From FEN-1219 sp963744305 (GTDB lineage Bacteria; Pseudomonadota; Gammaproteobacteria; Steroidobacterales; Rariloculaceae), in assembly GCA_963744305.1 (NCBI GenBank), contig CAVUTF010000009.1, forward strand, positions 186,001 to 250,000: a stretch of DNA of 64,000 nt. Direction: 5' to 3'. Every line of letters starts with the position of its first letter. Within the stretch, counting starts at the first letter, position 1. This document shows positions 38,776-48,632 of the stretch, one piece after another. The notes under the pieces were generated by a model. The model did no database searches. It was not told where the DNA came from and worked only from the letters and a program-made list of their open reading frames with translations. The translations under genes and the position numbers were made by a program.

Positions 38776-39648
38776 ATGAACAGATCAGTGCTGATCCGGT
38801 GGGTGGTTCTGTCGGCAAGCGTGCTCGTACCGGGCACGTCGCTGCTGGCGCAGGGGACTCTCGAGAGCATCGCGAAACGCGGTGAGTTTCGCATCGGTTA
38901 CCGCACGGATGCACGCCCACTTTCGTTCGAGCAAGGCGGTCAACCTGCCGGCTATTCGGTCGACATCTGCCGGCGAATCGCCGTCGGAGTCAGAGAGCAC
39001 TTGAAGCTGCCCGACATGAAAGTGACGTTCGTCAAAGTAACGTCGGACAACCGCATCGACGCCGTTGCCGATGGAGATGTCGACATCGAATGCGGCGCTA
39101 CGACGATGACGTTGGGACGACAGGAGCGCGTGGACTTCACTCTAATGACGTTCGTCACCGGGGGCACGATTTTGTCCATGCAAAAGAATCGCATTGCCTC
39201 GATGAACGATCTGGCGGGCAAGCGCGTCGCCGTCATCGGCGGCACGACGACAGAGCAAGCGCTGCAAGCGCATCTCAAGGAGAAGCTCATCGATGCGCGC
39301 GTGGTTGCCGTCGCCGACCGTGACGCCGGGATGGTCCGCCTGCAGAGCGGCGAAGTAGACGCGTTCGCTTCCGATCAGGTGGTTCTAATCGGCGAGGCCA
39401 TGAAAGCGCTCGAGAAAGACGAAAACGTCAGCTTCTCGTTCGGAGACGAGCTGTTCTCCTACGAGCCCTACGCCATGATGGTTCGTCGCAACGACGCGGA
39501 CTTCCGCCTCGTGGTGAACCGGGCGATCGCCCAGATCTTCCGTACCGGCCAGCAGGCGCAGCTATTCCAGACTTGGATCGCCGCCGGCGGGATCAAGCCC
39601 GCGCCGATGCTGCTCGCGATGTATCAGGTGCAGACGCTGCCGGAATAG
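38776..39648 (+). CDS. orphan periplasmic solute-binding protein (family 3)
   Basis: Extracytoplasmic solute-binding protein of 290 aa, amino-acid type (family 3). The leader is residues 1-25 (ending LLAQ). Family text includes IAKRGEFRIGYRTDARPLSF, GYSVDICRRIAVGV, DVDIECGATTMTLGRQERVD and GEVDAFASDQVVLIG. The ATG at 38776 has a TAGGAG site. No ABC permease or ATPase gene is nearby. It lies 152 bp downstream of the PQQ dehydrogenase in the same direction. That recalls MxaJ/XoxJ, the binding-protein-like partners of methanol dehydrogenases, but the sequence looks more like a glutamate/aspartate binder. The gene is intact. Confidence 0.8.
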   Translation: MNRSVLIRWVVLSASVLVPGTSLLAQGTLESIAKRGEFRIGYRTDARPLSFEQGGQPAGYSVDICRRIAVGVREHLKLPDMKVTFVKVTSDNRIDAVADGDVDIECGATTMTLGRQERVDFTLMTFVTGGTILSMQKNRIASMNDLAGKRVAVIGGTTTEQALQAHLKEKLIDARVVAVADRDAGMVRLQSGEVDAFASDQVVLIGEAMKALEKDENVSFSFGDELFSYEPYAMMVRRNDADFRLVVNRAIAQIFRTGQQAQLFQTWIAAGGIKPAPMLLAMYQVQTLPE

Positions 39649-39687
39649 AACGCGCAGTCTGCGAGCGGACGCTGGGAGCGGTTACCG

Positions 39688-40677
39688 TCAGCCCGCTTTC
39701 GAAATACCAGCGCAAAACGGCGAATCGGGTGTGTCGAGACCAGACGGCAGCGCTGTGCCCGGACTCTCGAACCACGCGGCTAAGTCTCGATGAACGGTCG
39801 GCGCATCGAGGTCTCTGGTCAGCAGATGCCAGCCCTTCGGGTAGACAGCGAACTGCGAGCGGCCCGGGGCTAGGCTTCCGATCCAGGCGCAAATCGCGGA
39901 CGACGGCATGATCTCGTCGTGCGCTCCATACAGAACCAACAGCGGCACGGCGAATTGCGCGGCCTCCGCAGTCACGGCATCCATGAGATCTGCTACTCCC
40001 CAGAGCGCGTCCGCGCGAGTCTTCTTGATCACCAGCGGGTCTTCGCGCCAGTAACGCAAGGTTTCAGGATCATCGGAAGGTGTCCTTCCCGCGAGGCGCG
40101 ACGACAGACGCATCCCCGGCGTTGCGTGAGCCAATAGCCACAAGCCGCTTCGTTCGTACCAACGCATCTGGCGCCGGTTCCAAACGGCCGGTGCGAGGAC
40201 AACCGCCGCATCGATCCAGCCGGGCGGGTGTCGCGCCAACGCGAGCAACAGTACGGCGCCGCCCATGCTCTCGCCGAGGCCGTAGAGCGGCACGCCTGGG
40301 TAATGCATCCGTAGGAGCTGTGCCACTTGCCGTGCATCGTCCGCCATCACGGTTCCGCCGGCCCAGGTTCCGCGCTGTTCAGCCGCTCCGAAACCCCGTT
40401 GATCGAACGCGTATACGGCAAAACCATGCGCGGCTAAGTACTCGCCCGTCTTGCCAAAGGAAGCGCCGTGATCATTCATGCCATGGACCGCGACAATGAC
40501 AGCTTGGGGCTCACCGGACGGTAGCCAATGGTGGAGCGGCAGTGCCACGCCGTCCGCCATCCGGGCGTGCGCGTCGTCAAAGCCCGGAGGTTGCGTTTGG
40601 GAACAGGCGGGCCGCGTCAACAGACACGCCGCAAGAATGCTGCAAGCAAGCGGCAATGCAGCGCGGCGAACCGGCAT
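39688..40677 (-). CDS. lysophospholipase-like lipoprotein (alpha/beta hydrolase)
   Basis: Serine hydrolase of the monoglyceride lipase/lysophospholipase type (Hydrolase_4), 329 aa. The N-terminus has a perfect lipobox LAAC with acylated C18, so it is membrane-anchored. The oxyanion loop is VAVHGMNDHGASFG, and the nucleophile elbow is GLGESMGGAV with S137. The Asp is in LVLYGAHDEIMP and the His in YPKGWHLLTRDLD. All four elements are present and the gene is intact. It is convergent with the solute-binding-protein gene and divergent from the DUF1501 gene. Likely substrates are monoacyl lipids. Confidence 0.85.
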   Translation of the reverse strand: MPVRRAALPLACSILAACLLTRPACSQTQPPGFDDAHARMADGVALPLHHWLPSGEPQAVIVAVHGMNDHGASFGKTGEYLAAHGFAVYAFDQRGFGAAEQRGTWAGGTVMADDARQVAQLLRMHYPGVPLYGLGESMGGAVLLLALARHPPGWIDAAVVLAPAVWNRRQMRWYERSGLWLLAHATPGMRLSSRLAGRTPSDDPETLRYWREDPLVIKKTRADALWGVADLMDAVTAEAAQFAVPLLVLYGAHDEIMPSSAICAWIGSLAPGRSQFAVYPKGWHLLTRDLDAPTVHRDLAAWFESPGTALPSGLDTPDSPFCAGISKAG

Positions 40678-40808
40678 CGGTCACTCCTACAGACTCACTT
40701 TGAAGCATAACCTACGCGCGAAGCAGCTCTGGGGGCTCACCGCCACTCCCTAGCTCGACCCGGACGATGCATACTGACGGCGCAGGCACTTCGGGGAGGC
40801 GAATCCTC

Positions 40809-42064
40809 ATGACAACGAAGGATCCATTGGGCGAAAGCGGCGTTTCGCGTCGCGACATGCTGCGGCTCGGCGCCGGCGGCTTGGGACTCGGGCTCTTCGG
40901 CGGCATCGGCCCCGTGCCACCCGTGTTCGCCCAGGCGACCCGAAGCGTCGCTGCAAACCCCACGGCAAGATTCTCGTCGTCTTCGAGTGGTTCGGCGGCA
41001 ACGACGGCCTCAACACCATCGTCCCCTACGGCGACCCGTCTGTACTACAAGCATCGGCCGACGATCGGGATCAAAGAATCGGACGTTCTGAAAATCGACG
41101 CGCAGTTCGGCTGGCACAAGTCGATGCGCGGCATGAAGAACCTCTACGACGAGGGGAAGGTCGCGATCGTGCATGGCGTCGGCTACGACCAGCCGTCGTT
41201 CTCGCACTTCACCTCGATATCGTTCTGGCACACGGCGGCGCCGAACAGCGGCAACGAGTACGGCTGGGTCGGGCGCGACGGCGTCGAGCCTCGATCCGAC
41301 GGGTGCGCGCGAGAACATGATCGTGAACATCTCCGGACAGCCAGACGCTCGCGGTCGACGGCGAGAAGCACGTGCCGCTGGTGTTCGTCGATCCCGACGA
41401 CGTTCCAGCGCGGCGTGTTCGCCCAGGAGAAAGCCCGTACTCGATACGCTCGGCGCGCACGACGCACCGGTCGGTGACGCGCACAAATACGTGCTCGAGG
41501 TGACGAGGAGCGCGGCGCAAGCGTCCGAGGTCGTGCGCGCGGCGTGGAGCGCAATACCGAGGCAAGGCCAATCCGGATCTGCGCCTGCTCGATCTCGACA
41601 AAGTCGTCGCGCTCATCGAAGCCGACTTCCCAACGCAGCTGTACTACGTGCCGCTGCGCGGCAGTCTGTTCGACACGCACGTCAATCAGGCCGCGCCGCA
41701 CGATCGCCAGCTCCAATACTGCTCGGACGCCATCGAAGGTTTCTTTCAGGAAATGCAACGCATCGGCCGCGCCGACGACGTCGTGATGTACGTCCACAGC
41801 GAGTTCGGCCGGCGCGTGCCGGAGAACACGAGCCTGGGCACCGACCACGGCACCGCGCAAGTGAACTTCGTGATCGGCAACGCGGTGAAGGGCGGGATGT
41901 ACGGCAAACCGCCGAGCCTCTCCGAGCTCGTGCTCGGCGACAACCTCGAGAGCACTACGGACTTCCGCCGCGTGTACGCCACGTTGATCGAGGACTGGCT
42001 CGGTGCCGACGCAGCGAAGGTGCTCGGCCAGCCGTTCGAAACGCTGGGCATGATCGAGGCCTAG
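40809..42064 (+). CDS. DUF1501 secreted protein, multiply frameshifted
   Basis: Tat-exported DUF1501 protein, a sulfatase/alkaline-phosphatase-superfamily fold of unknown activity. The Tat leader is SRRDMLRLGAGGLGLGLFGG. Family text across frames is KILVVFEWFGGNDGLNTIVP, MRGMKNLYDEGKVAIVHGVG, FSHFTSISFWHTAAP, VMYVHSEFGRRVPENTSLGT, DHGTAQVNFVIGNAVKGGMY and the end VLGQPFETLGMIEA. At least five one-base shifts occur (near 40960, 41035, 41280, 41420 and 41560). The ATG at 40809 has a GGGGAGG site. It is followed by DUF1800, its usual genomic partner. Confidence 0.8.
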
Positions 42065-42085
42065 CGGGCAGCGGAGGAGGAAACG

Positions 42086-43855
42086 ATGACTGCGCGCACC
42101 CACTGGTCCCCGGGGCCCGCGGCCTGGCAAGACGACCTGTCGCCGCTGCCGCCGTCCGAGTGGAGCTATCGACCGCGCCGCGCACCTGCTGGCGCATGCG
42201 GGGTTCGGCGGCACGCCGGAGGAGATCCAAAAGCTGGCCGACGCCGGCCTCGACGCGCGCAGTGGAGTCGCTCGTGCACTACGAGCGCATCTCCAATCCG
42301 AAGATGCAGCCGTTCGTCGAGTCGGGGTTGTGGGATCCGTCGCTCGAACGGATTCCCGGACAGCCGGCCCGACGCGACCGATCGCGCCGAGCAGCACGGC
42401 GCCGTCGATGGGCGTCTCGATCAAACCGGCCGGCAATCGCCCCGTGCAGCCGGTGTCCGATCGCTTCTTCTATTGGCTGCGCGCGACGATGCTCGAGACG
42501 CGGCGCCTCGGCTATTGGTGGGCGAACCGGATGCTGCAGACGACGCACCCCGTGGAGCAGAAGATGGCGCTGCTGTGGCACGGCCATTTCGCGACGCACG
42601 AGAACAAGGTGCGCGATTACCGCAAGATGCACCAGCAGATCGAGCTGTTCGAGCGGGGCGCGACGGGCAACCTGCGGGATTTGACCATCGCAGGTCGCGC
42701 AAAACCCGGCGATGCTCTACTTCCTCGATGCGCAGTACAACGTGAAGGGAGCGCCGAACGAGAACTTCGCGCGCGAGGTCATGGAGCTCTTCACGATGGG
42801 CGTCGGCAACTACACCGAGAGCGACGTCCGCGAGTGCGCGCGCGCGTTCACCGGGTGGTACTTCGACGACCTCACGTTCAAGGTCGATCCGGCGAAGCAC
42901 GACGCCGGCGCGAAGACATTCCTCGGCCGCACCGGCAACTTCGACGGCGTGGACGTGCTGAAGATCATCTTCGAGCAACCGGTCACGGCGGAGTTCTTGG
43001 CGGCGAAGATCTATCGCTTCCTCGTGCGCGACGAGCTCTCGCCCGCGCTGCGCACGAAGCTCGGCACGGTGCTGCGCGACGCCGACTACGAGGTCAAGCC
43101 TCTGCTGACGGCGATCTTCACGTCGAAGGACTTCTACAGTCAGGCGAGCTACGGCGGGCACATCAAGGGCCCCGTCGAGCACATGGTCGCGATGATGAAG
43201 CACCTCGGCGCTGGAGGCGATGCCCGGCGTCCCCGATTTCAATCAGTCGACGATCGCGATGGGCCAGCACCTGTTGAATCCGCCGTCGGTCGCGGGCTGG
43301 GCCGGCGGCAAGGCGTGGATCACGCCGGGGCTGCTCATCGCGCGCGGCAACGTGGCGCGCGACGTGCTGATTCCGGACATGACAGGCTTTCGCGACTGGA
43401 ACTTCAACGCGGGAACCGACGACGTGCTCGGTCAGCGATTGCGCGACGGCTACGACATCGGCGCGGCCACGGCAGTCAACGATCCGGCCAAGATGTGGGA
43501 GTTCGATCGCGTAGCTCTCGAACGCGACGAGAAGTTCAACACGCGCATCTCCGGCTACATCGGCTGGGAGCAGGCGGCGCGGAAGCTGATCCCGACGCCG
43601 CGCGACGCCGCACGTTTCGATCTCACCGAGATGGTGTTGGCGAGCGGCGCGAAGACGACGGCGGAAGCGGTCGATTATCTCGCGTGGCGGATGCTGCGCG
43701 TCCCGGCGGCGAAGGCGACGCGCGACGCGTTGGTCGAGTTCCTGACGAAGGAATTGGGAACGGACAGCCTCGACCGCGCCAAGACCTACATGGAAGACCC
43801 GCTGCGGATGACGGCCCACCTGGTGATGAGCACGCCCGAGTATCAGATCGTGTAG
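42086..43855 (+). CDS. DUF1800 protein, multiply frameshifted
   Basis: DUF1800 protein of about 590 aa, the regular partner of DUF1501. Family text includes AHLLAHAGFGGTPEEIQKLA, MLQTTHPVEQKMALLWHGHF, FLDAQYNVKGAPNENFAREV, MELFTMGVGNYTESDVRECA, RAFTGWYFDDLTF, DFNQSTIAMGQHLLNPPSVA and GWAGGKAWITPGLL. It ends MTAHLVMSTPEYQIV. Shifts lie near 42170, 42260, 42370, 42705 and 43215. No leader is seen, as is common for DUF1800. It starts 22 bp after the DUF1501 stop with a GGAGGAGG site. Function unknown; the pair is thought to act at the cell surface. Confidence 0.8.
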
Positions 43856-43929
43856 CGGGCTCGACGGCGATTAGTTTCCTTGATGTCCTGCTCGCGGCTC
43901 TGGGTCACGGCGGATCGATCGCGGGACGA

Positions 43930-44949
43930 TTAGTCGTCGTCGTTGATTACGACTTCCGTTCCCGCCCGCTCGTCGGACACGAGTGCGCCTTCGCTCGTGG
44001 CGAGATGAACGTAGAAGGTCTCGGGCCCCTCAGCCATACGGTCGCCTACGATCGGAATGCGGATCGTGAGGTTTTGCCGGCCCGCCGCGAACTTCTCGAC
44101 GACCGTGCCGAGGTCCGCGTAATCGACACCCGCGGTGGCACTCCCGTCGCTCGTCCACCACGTGACCGAGGATATGCCCCGGTTGCCACCGTTGCGCAGA
44201 ATGAGCACGGCAGCAGCCGCGTCGCCCTCCGAAACGCTGTTGACCGGCACACCGAATGCGAACGTCTCCGGCGCGGGCGGCGTTTCCGGCTCGGGCGGCG
44301 GCGCGGGGGGCGACTCGCGAGCGCTTGCGAGCGCCTCGGCGGGAGCTACGGGGTCCGGTACGACGGCCGACGCTGGTGCGTTCTGCTCGGGCGGCGGCTC
44401 GGGAGCCGCGGCCGCTTGGCGCGTCGCGGGCAACGCGTCGACGGACGCGTCCTGAGCCGGCGGCAGGTCCACGCTGACGGTCGATGTTTCCCTGCCGACG
44501 ACTGCCGGAGCCTCGACCGCTTCGGTCTCGAGCTCCCCTGGTAGACGCGCCGCATCGTCACCCCTCGCCGGGCCATCGTCCGCGAATAGGCTCGTCAGCG
44601 CCGAAAAATCCACAGTAATCCCGCGCAACGTCTCGAAGTTCCAATACACGATGAAGGCGAGCACCACCGCGAGCGCGATCGGTGCGTACCGCAGGACCTT
44701 TGCGAGCGGTCCGGCGCGCTCACGCTGCCGCGCGAGCTGCGCGTGGCGACGGACATCGCTCGGATCGAGCACCAAGCGCTCGTCGCGCGGTCGACCAGCA
44801 CTGCGCGGTGCGTGTGTCGGCGAAGGCGCTTGCGACGGCGAAGGCGCTTTCGGGGCCTCTGGGCGAAGCCGTGTGTCCTGCGCCTCGGAGTAGTCACCGA
44901 TAATCGGGACGTCGTCGTCCTTCGAGCGCATCGATTTCCGTTCGTCCAT
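43930..44949 (-). CDS. single-pass membrane protein with Calx-beta domain
   Basis: Intact 339-aa protein. A charged and proline-rich cytoplasmic N-terminus (residues 1-80) is followed by one TM helix near 87-103 (YAPIALAVVLAFIVYW). A long Pro/Ala/Glu-rich periplasmic spacer spans residues 125-235. The C-terminal Calx-beta domain covers residues 238-339 (FGVPVNSVSEGDAAAAVLIL, SDGSATAGVDYADL, MAEGPETFYVHLATSEGA) and ends in a run of Asp (VVINDDD). Calx-beta repeats bind calcium or serve as adhesion modules. It is probably an envelope-tethering protein. It is convergent with DUF1800. Confidence 0.75.
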   Translation of the reverse strand: MDERKSMRSKDDDVPIIGDYSEAQDTRLRPEAPKAPSPSQAPSPTHAPRSAGRPRDERLVLDPSDVRRHAQLARQRERAGPLAKVLRYAPIALAVVLAFIVYWNFETLRGITVDFSALTSLFADDGPARGDDAARLPGELETEAVEAPAVVGRETSTVSVDLPPAQDASVDALPATRQAAAAPEPPPEQNAPASAVVPDPVAPAEALASARESPPAPPPEPETPPAPETFAFGVPVNSVSEGDAAAAVLILRNGGNRGISSVTWWTSDGSATAGVDYADLGTVVEKFAAGRQNLTIRIPIVGDRMAEGPETFYVHLATSEGALVSDERAGTEVVINDDD

Positions 44950-45016
44950 GTCGGGGCAATCTACTCGTTCAGGGGCGGCTAGCCAAAGGCCACGGTGCGA
45001 GAAATGAGCAGTGCGT

Positions 45017-46167
45017 TCACCGATCGCCGCCGTTCGAAAACTCGAAAGTGAGCTCCTCGCAGGGCTGCTTCTCGAAAGGCGTGTCCGAGAGGAACACCGT
45101 GTCCGACCGCGAGTACGGAGCGGCGAGATATACCGGATCCTCAGCCGTGTACTCGCGTTTCAGCGCGAACCTCTCGGTGTCGAGCGTGAAGCGCTCGACC
45201 ACGTGCAGCTTGTCGCTGTTCCGCGTAGGCGGCACGAGCACGCCGGGGGCGAATCCCACGGTGTCGACCACGAGCGTATCGCCCTCCCAGCGCCCGATCG
45301 AGTGGCCAGTGTTGCTCGGCTGAACGCCTTCCGGATGCTTGTCCTGACCCAAGTGGATTCTGCGCGAGAAGCTGTAGAGACCGTAATCGATGTCGATCAC
45401 CTTCTCGCCGTCCGCCATCGTCTGCGTGATCCGATTGACGGGCCAGTCGAACGTCCAATCGAACACGATGCTGGTCGGCTTGCACGAGAGCCGCGGATTG
45501 TCCTCCGGCGACCACATCCGGAACGCGGTCGCGGCGGCTTGACCCGCTTCCGTGTATACGTAGGAGGCGCGGCTGCGGGATTGCGCGCGCGGATCTCCTC
45601 GAGCGTGATCCTTCCTGCCGCATAGTCTTCGCGCAGGCTCCTCGGCACGAGGTCGCCGCGGCCGCCGCTCGGCGGAACCGTGAGCACAGCCTGCTCCACG
45701 GCCCAGTCGCCCGAGATATTCGGCTCGCCCGACGCGAGACGCAGCGGCCGATTCGAGGTGTCCACGGGCGTCGTGCTCGTGAACTGCGCGTTGCGGTCCA
45801 GGGCAGGTGCGTTGCCGATCGTGACACTCTCGAGGTAGCACGAATGCGGATCGTCGCGGTGCGGGTGGGCATGCACGTCGACGCGCCGGCCCGGCACGAA
45901 CTGGTCCACCTGCCAACCCGAACGCTTGATCAGCGTCGCCGCGCGCATCTCACAACGCATCGACAGAGGCTTGCCGTCCGCATCGACGGTGTCGAAGTAG
46001 AGATAGGAGTGAGGATTGACGAGCTCGAACTTCGTGAGCGTCCCGGAGTAATCCGTGAACTTATCCATCTGGAAGAGTCCGAAACCGTGATGTGCGAGTG
46101 CAGGACCGGTACAGGCGAGACCAACCGCCGCGCCGACGCATCTCAGTAGATTGTTTCGTAAGACCAT
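45017..46167 (-). CDS. DUF6152-type secreted protein with C-terminal domain, frameshifted
   Basis: Exported protein of about 380 aa. The leader is residues 1-25 (ending ALA-HH). The DUF6152-like start is HHGFGLFQMDKFTDYSGTLT then KFELVNPHSYLYFDTVDADG. The second part, in another frame after a shift near 45560, contains MWSPEDNPRLSCKPTSIVFD, SIGRWEGDTLVVDTVGFAPG and ERFTLDTERFALKREYTAED. The IGRWEGDTLVVDT motif is common to a group of secreted proteins in uncultured proteobacteria. The ATG at 46167 has a GGAGGA site. Function unknown. It is divergent from the SMP-30-like gene. Confidence 0.65.
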
Positions 46168-46242
46168 TGACACATCCTCCGTTGTCGCGCGATCTGGAAT
46201 TCCGCCCGCGCAACGCCCGATCGACTCCAGCATCATATTATC

Positions 46243-46284
46243 GCTCCGTTATCGTCGGATTGCGGAGATGGCGCATCGGGATTC
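46243..46284. repeat. short dispersed repeat, copy 2
   Basis: The same two blocks as at 30094-30135 (GCTCCGTTATCGTCGG, eight bases, GATGGCGCATCGGGATTC). This copy is non-coding and lies about 75 bp upstream of the DUF6152-type gene start. Both copies have the same orientation relative to the downstream minus-strand gene, which suggests a regulatory element or a coding remnant. Confidence 0.6.
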
Positions 46285-46395
46285 GGCCTGACGCTCGGCC
46301 GCTCGCGAGTTGACGCGCTGCGCCCTGCGCTCTACGGTGAGCCGCCGGGGTCGTAGCCGGCGCTTGGGCTCGCAAGGTCATTCGGGGGAATCGTC

Positions 46396-47414
46396 GTGAA
46401 AGCATCGCCGCTGCTGTTGGTCTTCAGTGCATACATTGCGTCGCTGCCGCTCAATGCGCAGCCGCCGCCGCAGCCTCCTCCGCCGCCCTGCACGCCCGCC
46501 GCGGACGTCGTCTGCGGCCAGCAGGCGCCGGAGGACTTGGTTGCGCTCGGGCCGCAATGGGTCGTCGCGTCGGCATACTCGGGTACTGGCGGCGTTGCAC
46601 TGATTCGCGTGAGCGACCGCATGGCAATCACGGCGTACCCTTCCGCGACGGCGCGGGAGCGTCCCGACAAGAGCATTTATCCGGAATGTCCCGGACCGCC
46701 GAGCAAGGAGCGCTTCACGACGCACGGCGTGTACGTGGAGCCCGGCAACGGCCCGACGTACAAGCTCTTCGTCGTCGGACACGGCGCGCGCGAGGCGATC
46801 GAGGTGTTCCAGATCGATACCGCACGCGAGATGCCGGTCGCGACTTGGATCGGCTGCGTGATTGCGCCTGACCCGATCGGCTTGAACTCCGTTCGGGGCC
46901 TGCCCGACGGCGGCTTCGTGACGACGAACTTCCTGCCCCGCGGCGGCACTCGCGAAGCCACTGAGAGGATGATGGGCGGCGAACCGAACGGCGAGCTCTG
47001 GGAGTGGCACACGGCGAGCGGCTGGGTGAAAGTCCCGGGCAGCGAGGCGGCGGGGGCGAACGGCGTCGAGCTCTCGGATGACGGCAAGACGCTCTACATC
47101 GCCGCCTGGGGCAGCCAATCGTTCGTGCGCTTGTCGCGCGGCGCGACGCCACCGCAGCGCGCGGAGATACTCGCTCGGCTTTCGCGTCGACAACATCCAT
47201 TGGGCGCGCGACCGAACGCTATGGGCAGTCGGTCAGGCCGGGCAGGTGTGGAAGGCGGTGAAGATCGACCCCGCGACGCTCGCGGTTCGCGAGATCGTGA
47301 GCCAGCCCGACACGCCGGCATTCGGCGCCGGCACGGCGCTGCGTGGAGGTCGGCGACTCGCTTTGGGTCGGCTCGTATCGCGGGAATCGGATCGCAATCA
47401 TCCCGGCACCATGA
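46396..47414 (+). CDS. secreted SMP-30/gluconolactonase-like beta-propeller, frameshifted
   Basis: Exported beta-propeller protein of about 335 aa resembling the SMP-30/gluconolactonase/strictosidine-synthase superfamily. The leader MKASPLLLVFSAYIASLPLN starts from GTG 46396. A proline-rich stretch and CTPAADVVCGQQAPEDLVAL follow. Propeller text includes GIGLNSVRGLPDGG-like strands, GANGVELSDDGKTLYIAAWG and, after a shift near 47165, DNIHWARDRTLWAVGQAG. A second shift near 47345 gives SLWVGSYRGNRIAIIPAP. Its TGA overlaps the ATG of the MBL gene (ATGA), so they are coupled. A lactone- or ester-cleaving role is possible. Confidence 0.65.
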
Positions 47415-48316
47415 TTCGCGAGCTGGCGGTCGTCTTGGCGGGCGCGTCCTTGCTTGCCGCGGCGGCCGTCGCACAGGAGCGCGACGAAGCGAGCGTCACC
47501 GTTGAGCAGCTTGCGCCGGGCTTGCACCTCTTGTTCGGCGCCGGCGGCGGTCAGGTGGCCGGCAACGCGTTGGCTTCGATCGGTCCGCAGGGTGTCTTGA
47601 TCGTCGATACGGGGTTCCCGCCGTTCGTGCCGAAGTACCGTGCGGCGATTGCCGAGCTCGGCGGCGGTGACATCCGCTTCGCGATCAACACGCATTGGCA
47701 CGACGACCATGCCGAGGGCAACAAGGTGCTCGGCCCCGACGGCACCGTGCTCATCGCGCACGCGAACTCGCGCGAGATGCTCACGCGGCACAACAAGGTC
47801 AACGTCGTACGAACCGTGCTCGATCAGCCCGCCTACCCGTCCGCGGCCTGGCCCGCCATCACCTACGACAACCGCATCGAGCTCTTTCTCAACGGCGAGC
47901 ACCTCGTGTTGCTCCACTTCGCTCCGGCGCACACGGCCGGCGACACCGTCGTGATCTTTCGCGATCACAACGTCGTGCACATGGGCGACGTGTTTCTCTC
48001 GGCCGCCTACCCTTTTTTCGACGTCGACAACGGCGGCGACTTCGACGGCCTGATCGAATTCTGTAGCCGCGTCATCGCCGAGATCGATCGCGACACGATC
48101 GTCGTGCCGGGGCACGGCCAAGTCGCAACCTACGGCGACCTCGTGAGCTACGTTGACATGTTGCGCACGGTGCGCGGCCGCATCGCGGCGCTGATCGCCG
48201 ACGGTGCGACGCTCGCGCAAGTGGTCGCCGCGCAGCCGACGCGCGAATGGGACTCGAAGTACGGCAACCCGACGACGTACTTCATCGACCGCGCCTACAA
48301 GAGTCTCGCGCAGTAG
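47411..48316 (+). CDS. secreted MBL-fold metallohydrolase
   Basis: Intact 301-aa metallo-beta-lactamase-fold enzyme. The leader is residues 1-22 (ending AVAQ). The zinc motif is H95-x-H97-x-D99-H100 (INTHWHDDHAEG), the third His is in FAPAHTAGDTVVIF, the bridging Asp in VVHMGDVFLSAAYPFFDVDN, and the last ligand in IVVPGHGQVATYGDL. The layout fits the quinoprotein-relay/SoxH-like MBL group. Its ATG overlaps the upstream SMP-30-like stop, and a small gene follows after 2 bp. Substrate unknown. Confidence 0.85.
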   Translation: MIRELAVVLAGASLLAAAAVAQERDEASVTVEQLAPGLHLLFGAGGGQVAGNALASIGPQGVLIVDTGFPPFVPKYRAAIAELGGGDIRFAINTHWHDDHAEGNKVLGPDGTVLIAHANSREMLTRHNKVNVVRTVLDQPAYPSAAWPAITYDNRIELFLNGEHLVLLHFAPAHTAGDTVVIFRDHNVVHMGDVFLSAAYPFFDVDNGGDFDGLIEFCSRVIAEIDRDTIVVPGHGQVATYGDLVSYVDMLRTVRGRIAALIADGATLAQVVAAQPTREWDSKYGNPTTYFIDRAYKSLAQ

Positions 48317-48318
48317 CC

Positions 48319-48538
48319 GTGGACCTAACGAAGAATCCCGAAGACCTGCTACCCGACGTGCGCGACGGGCTCACTCGTGAGGAGCGCGTGGTCTTGCACG
48401 TGCTACATGAGACTCAGAAGGAGCGCGGTGATCGCTATGTGCCCTACGACGATGCTCTGGGGACGGGTCTGCGAGCATTTCTATATCGATCCGGAAGAGC
48501 TGTCGGCGATGCTTGCGCGGCTCGGCGCCCAGCAGTAG
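48319..48538 (+). CDS. small conserved-looking protein, frameshifted
   Basis: Hypothetical protein of about 72 aa. The GTG start at 48319 lies 2 bp after the MBL stop. The frame reads LTREERVVLHVLHETQKERG and then is broken by one extra C in a CCC run near 48440. Removing it gives VPTTMLWGRVCEHFYIDPEE followed by LSAMLARLGAQQ and TAG. The restored helical text looks like a genuine small protein. No function is known. Confidence 0.5.
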
Positions 48539-48632
48539 CCAGTAGTCACAAGGGCGTATTGCCGGCGCTGAACCTCGAGTCGTAGCCTCTTTTCAAAACG
48601 CGCCGGCTTGCGCGGCACACAGGAGAACTCAG

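Noticed and set aside
41183..42436. 417-codon open frame on the minus strand
   Set aside because: It overlaps the DUF1501 and DUF1800 genes and has shadow composition; the plus strand has recognised families.
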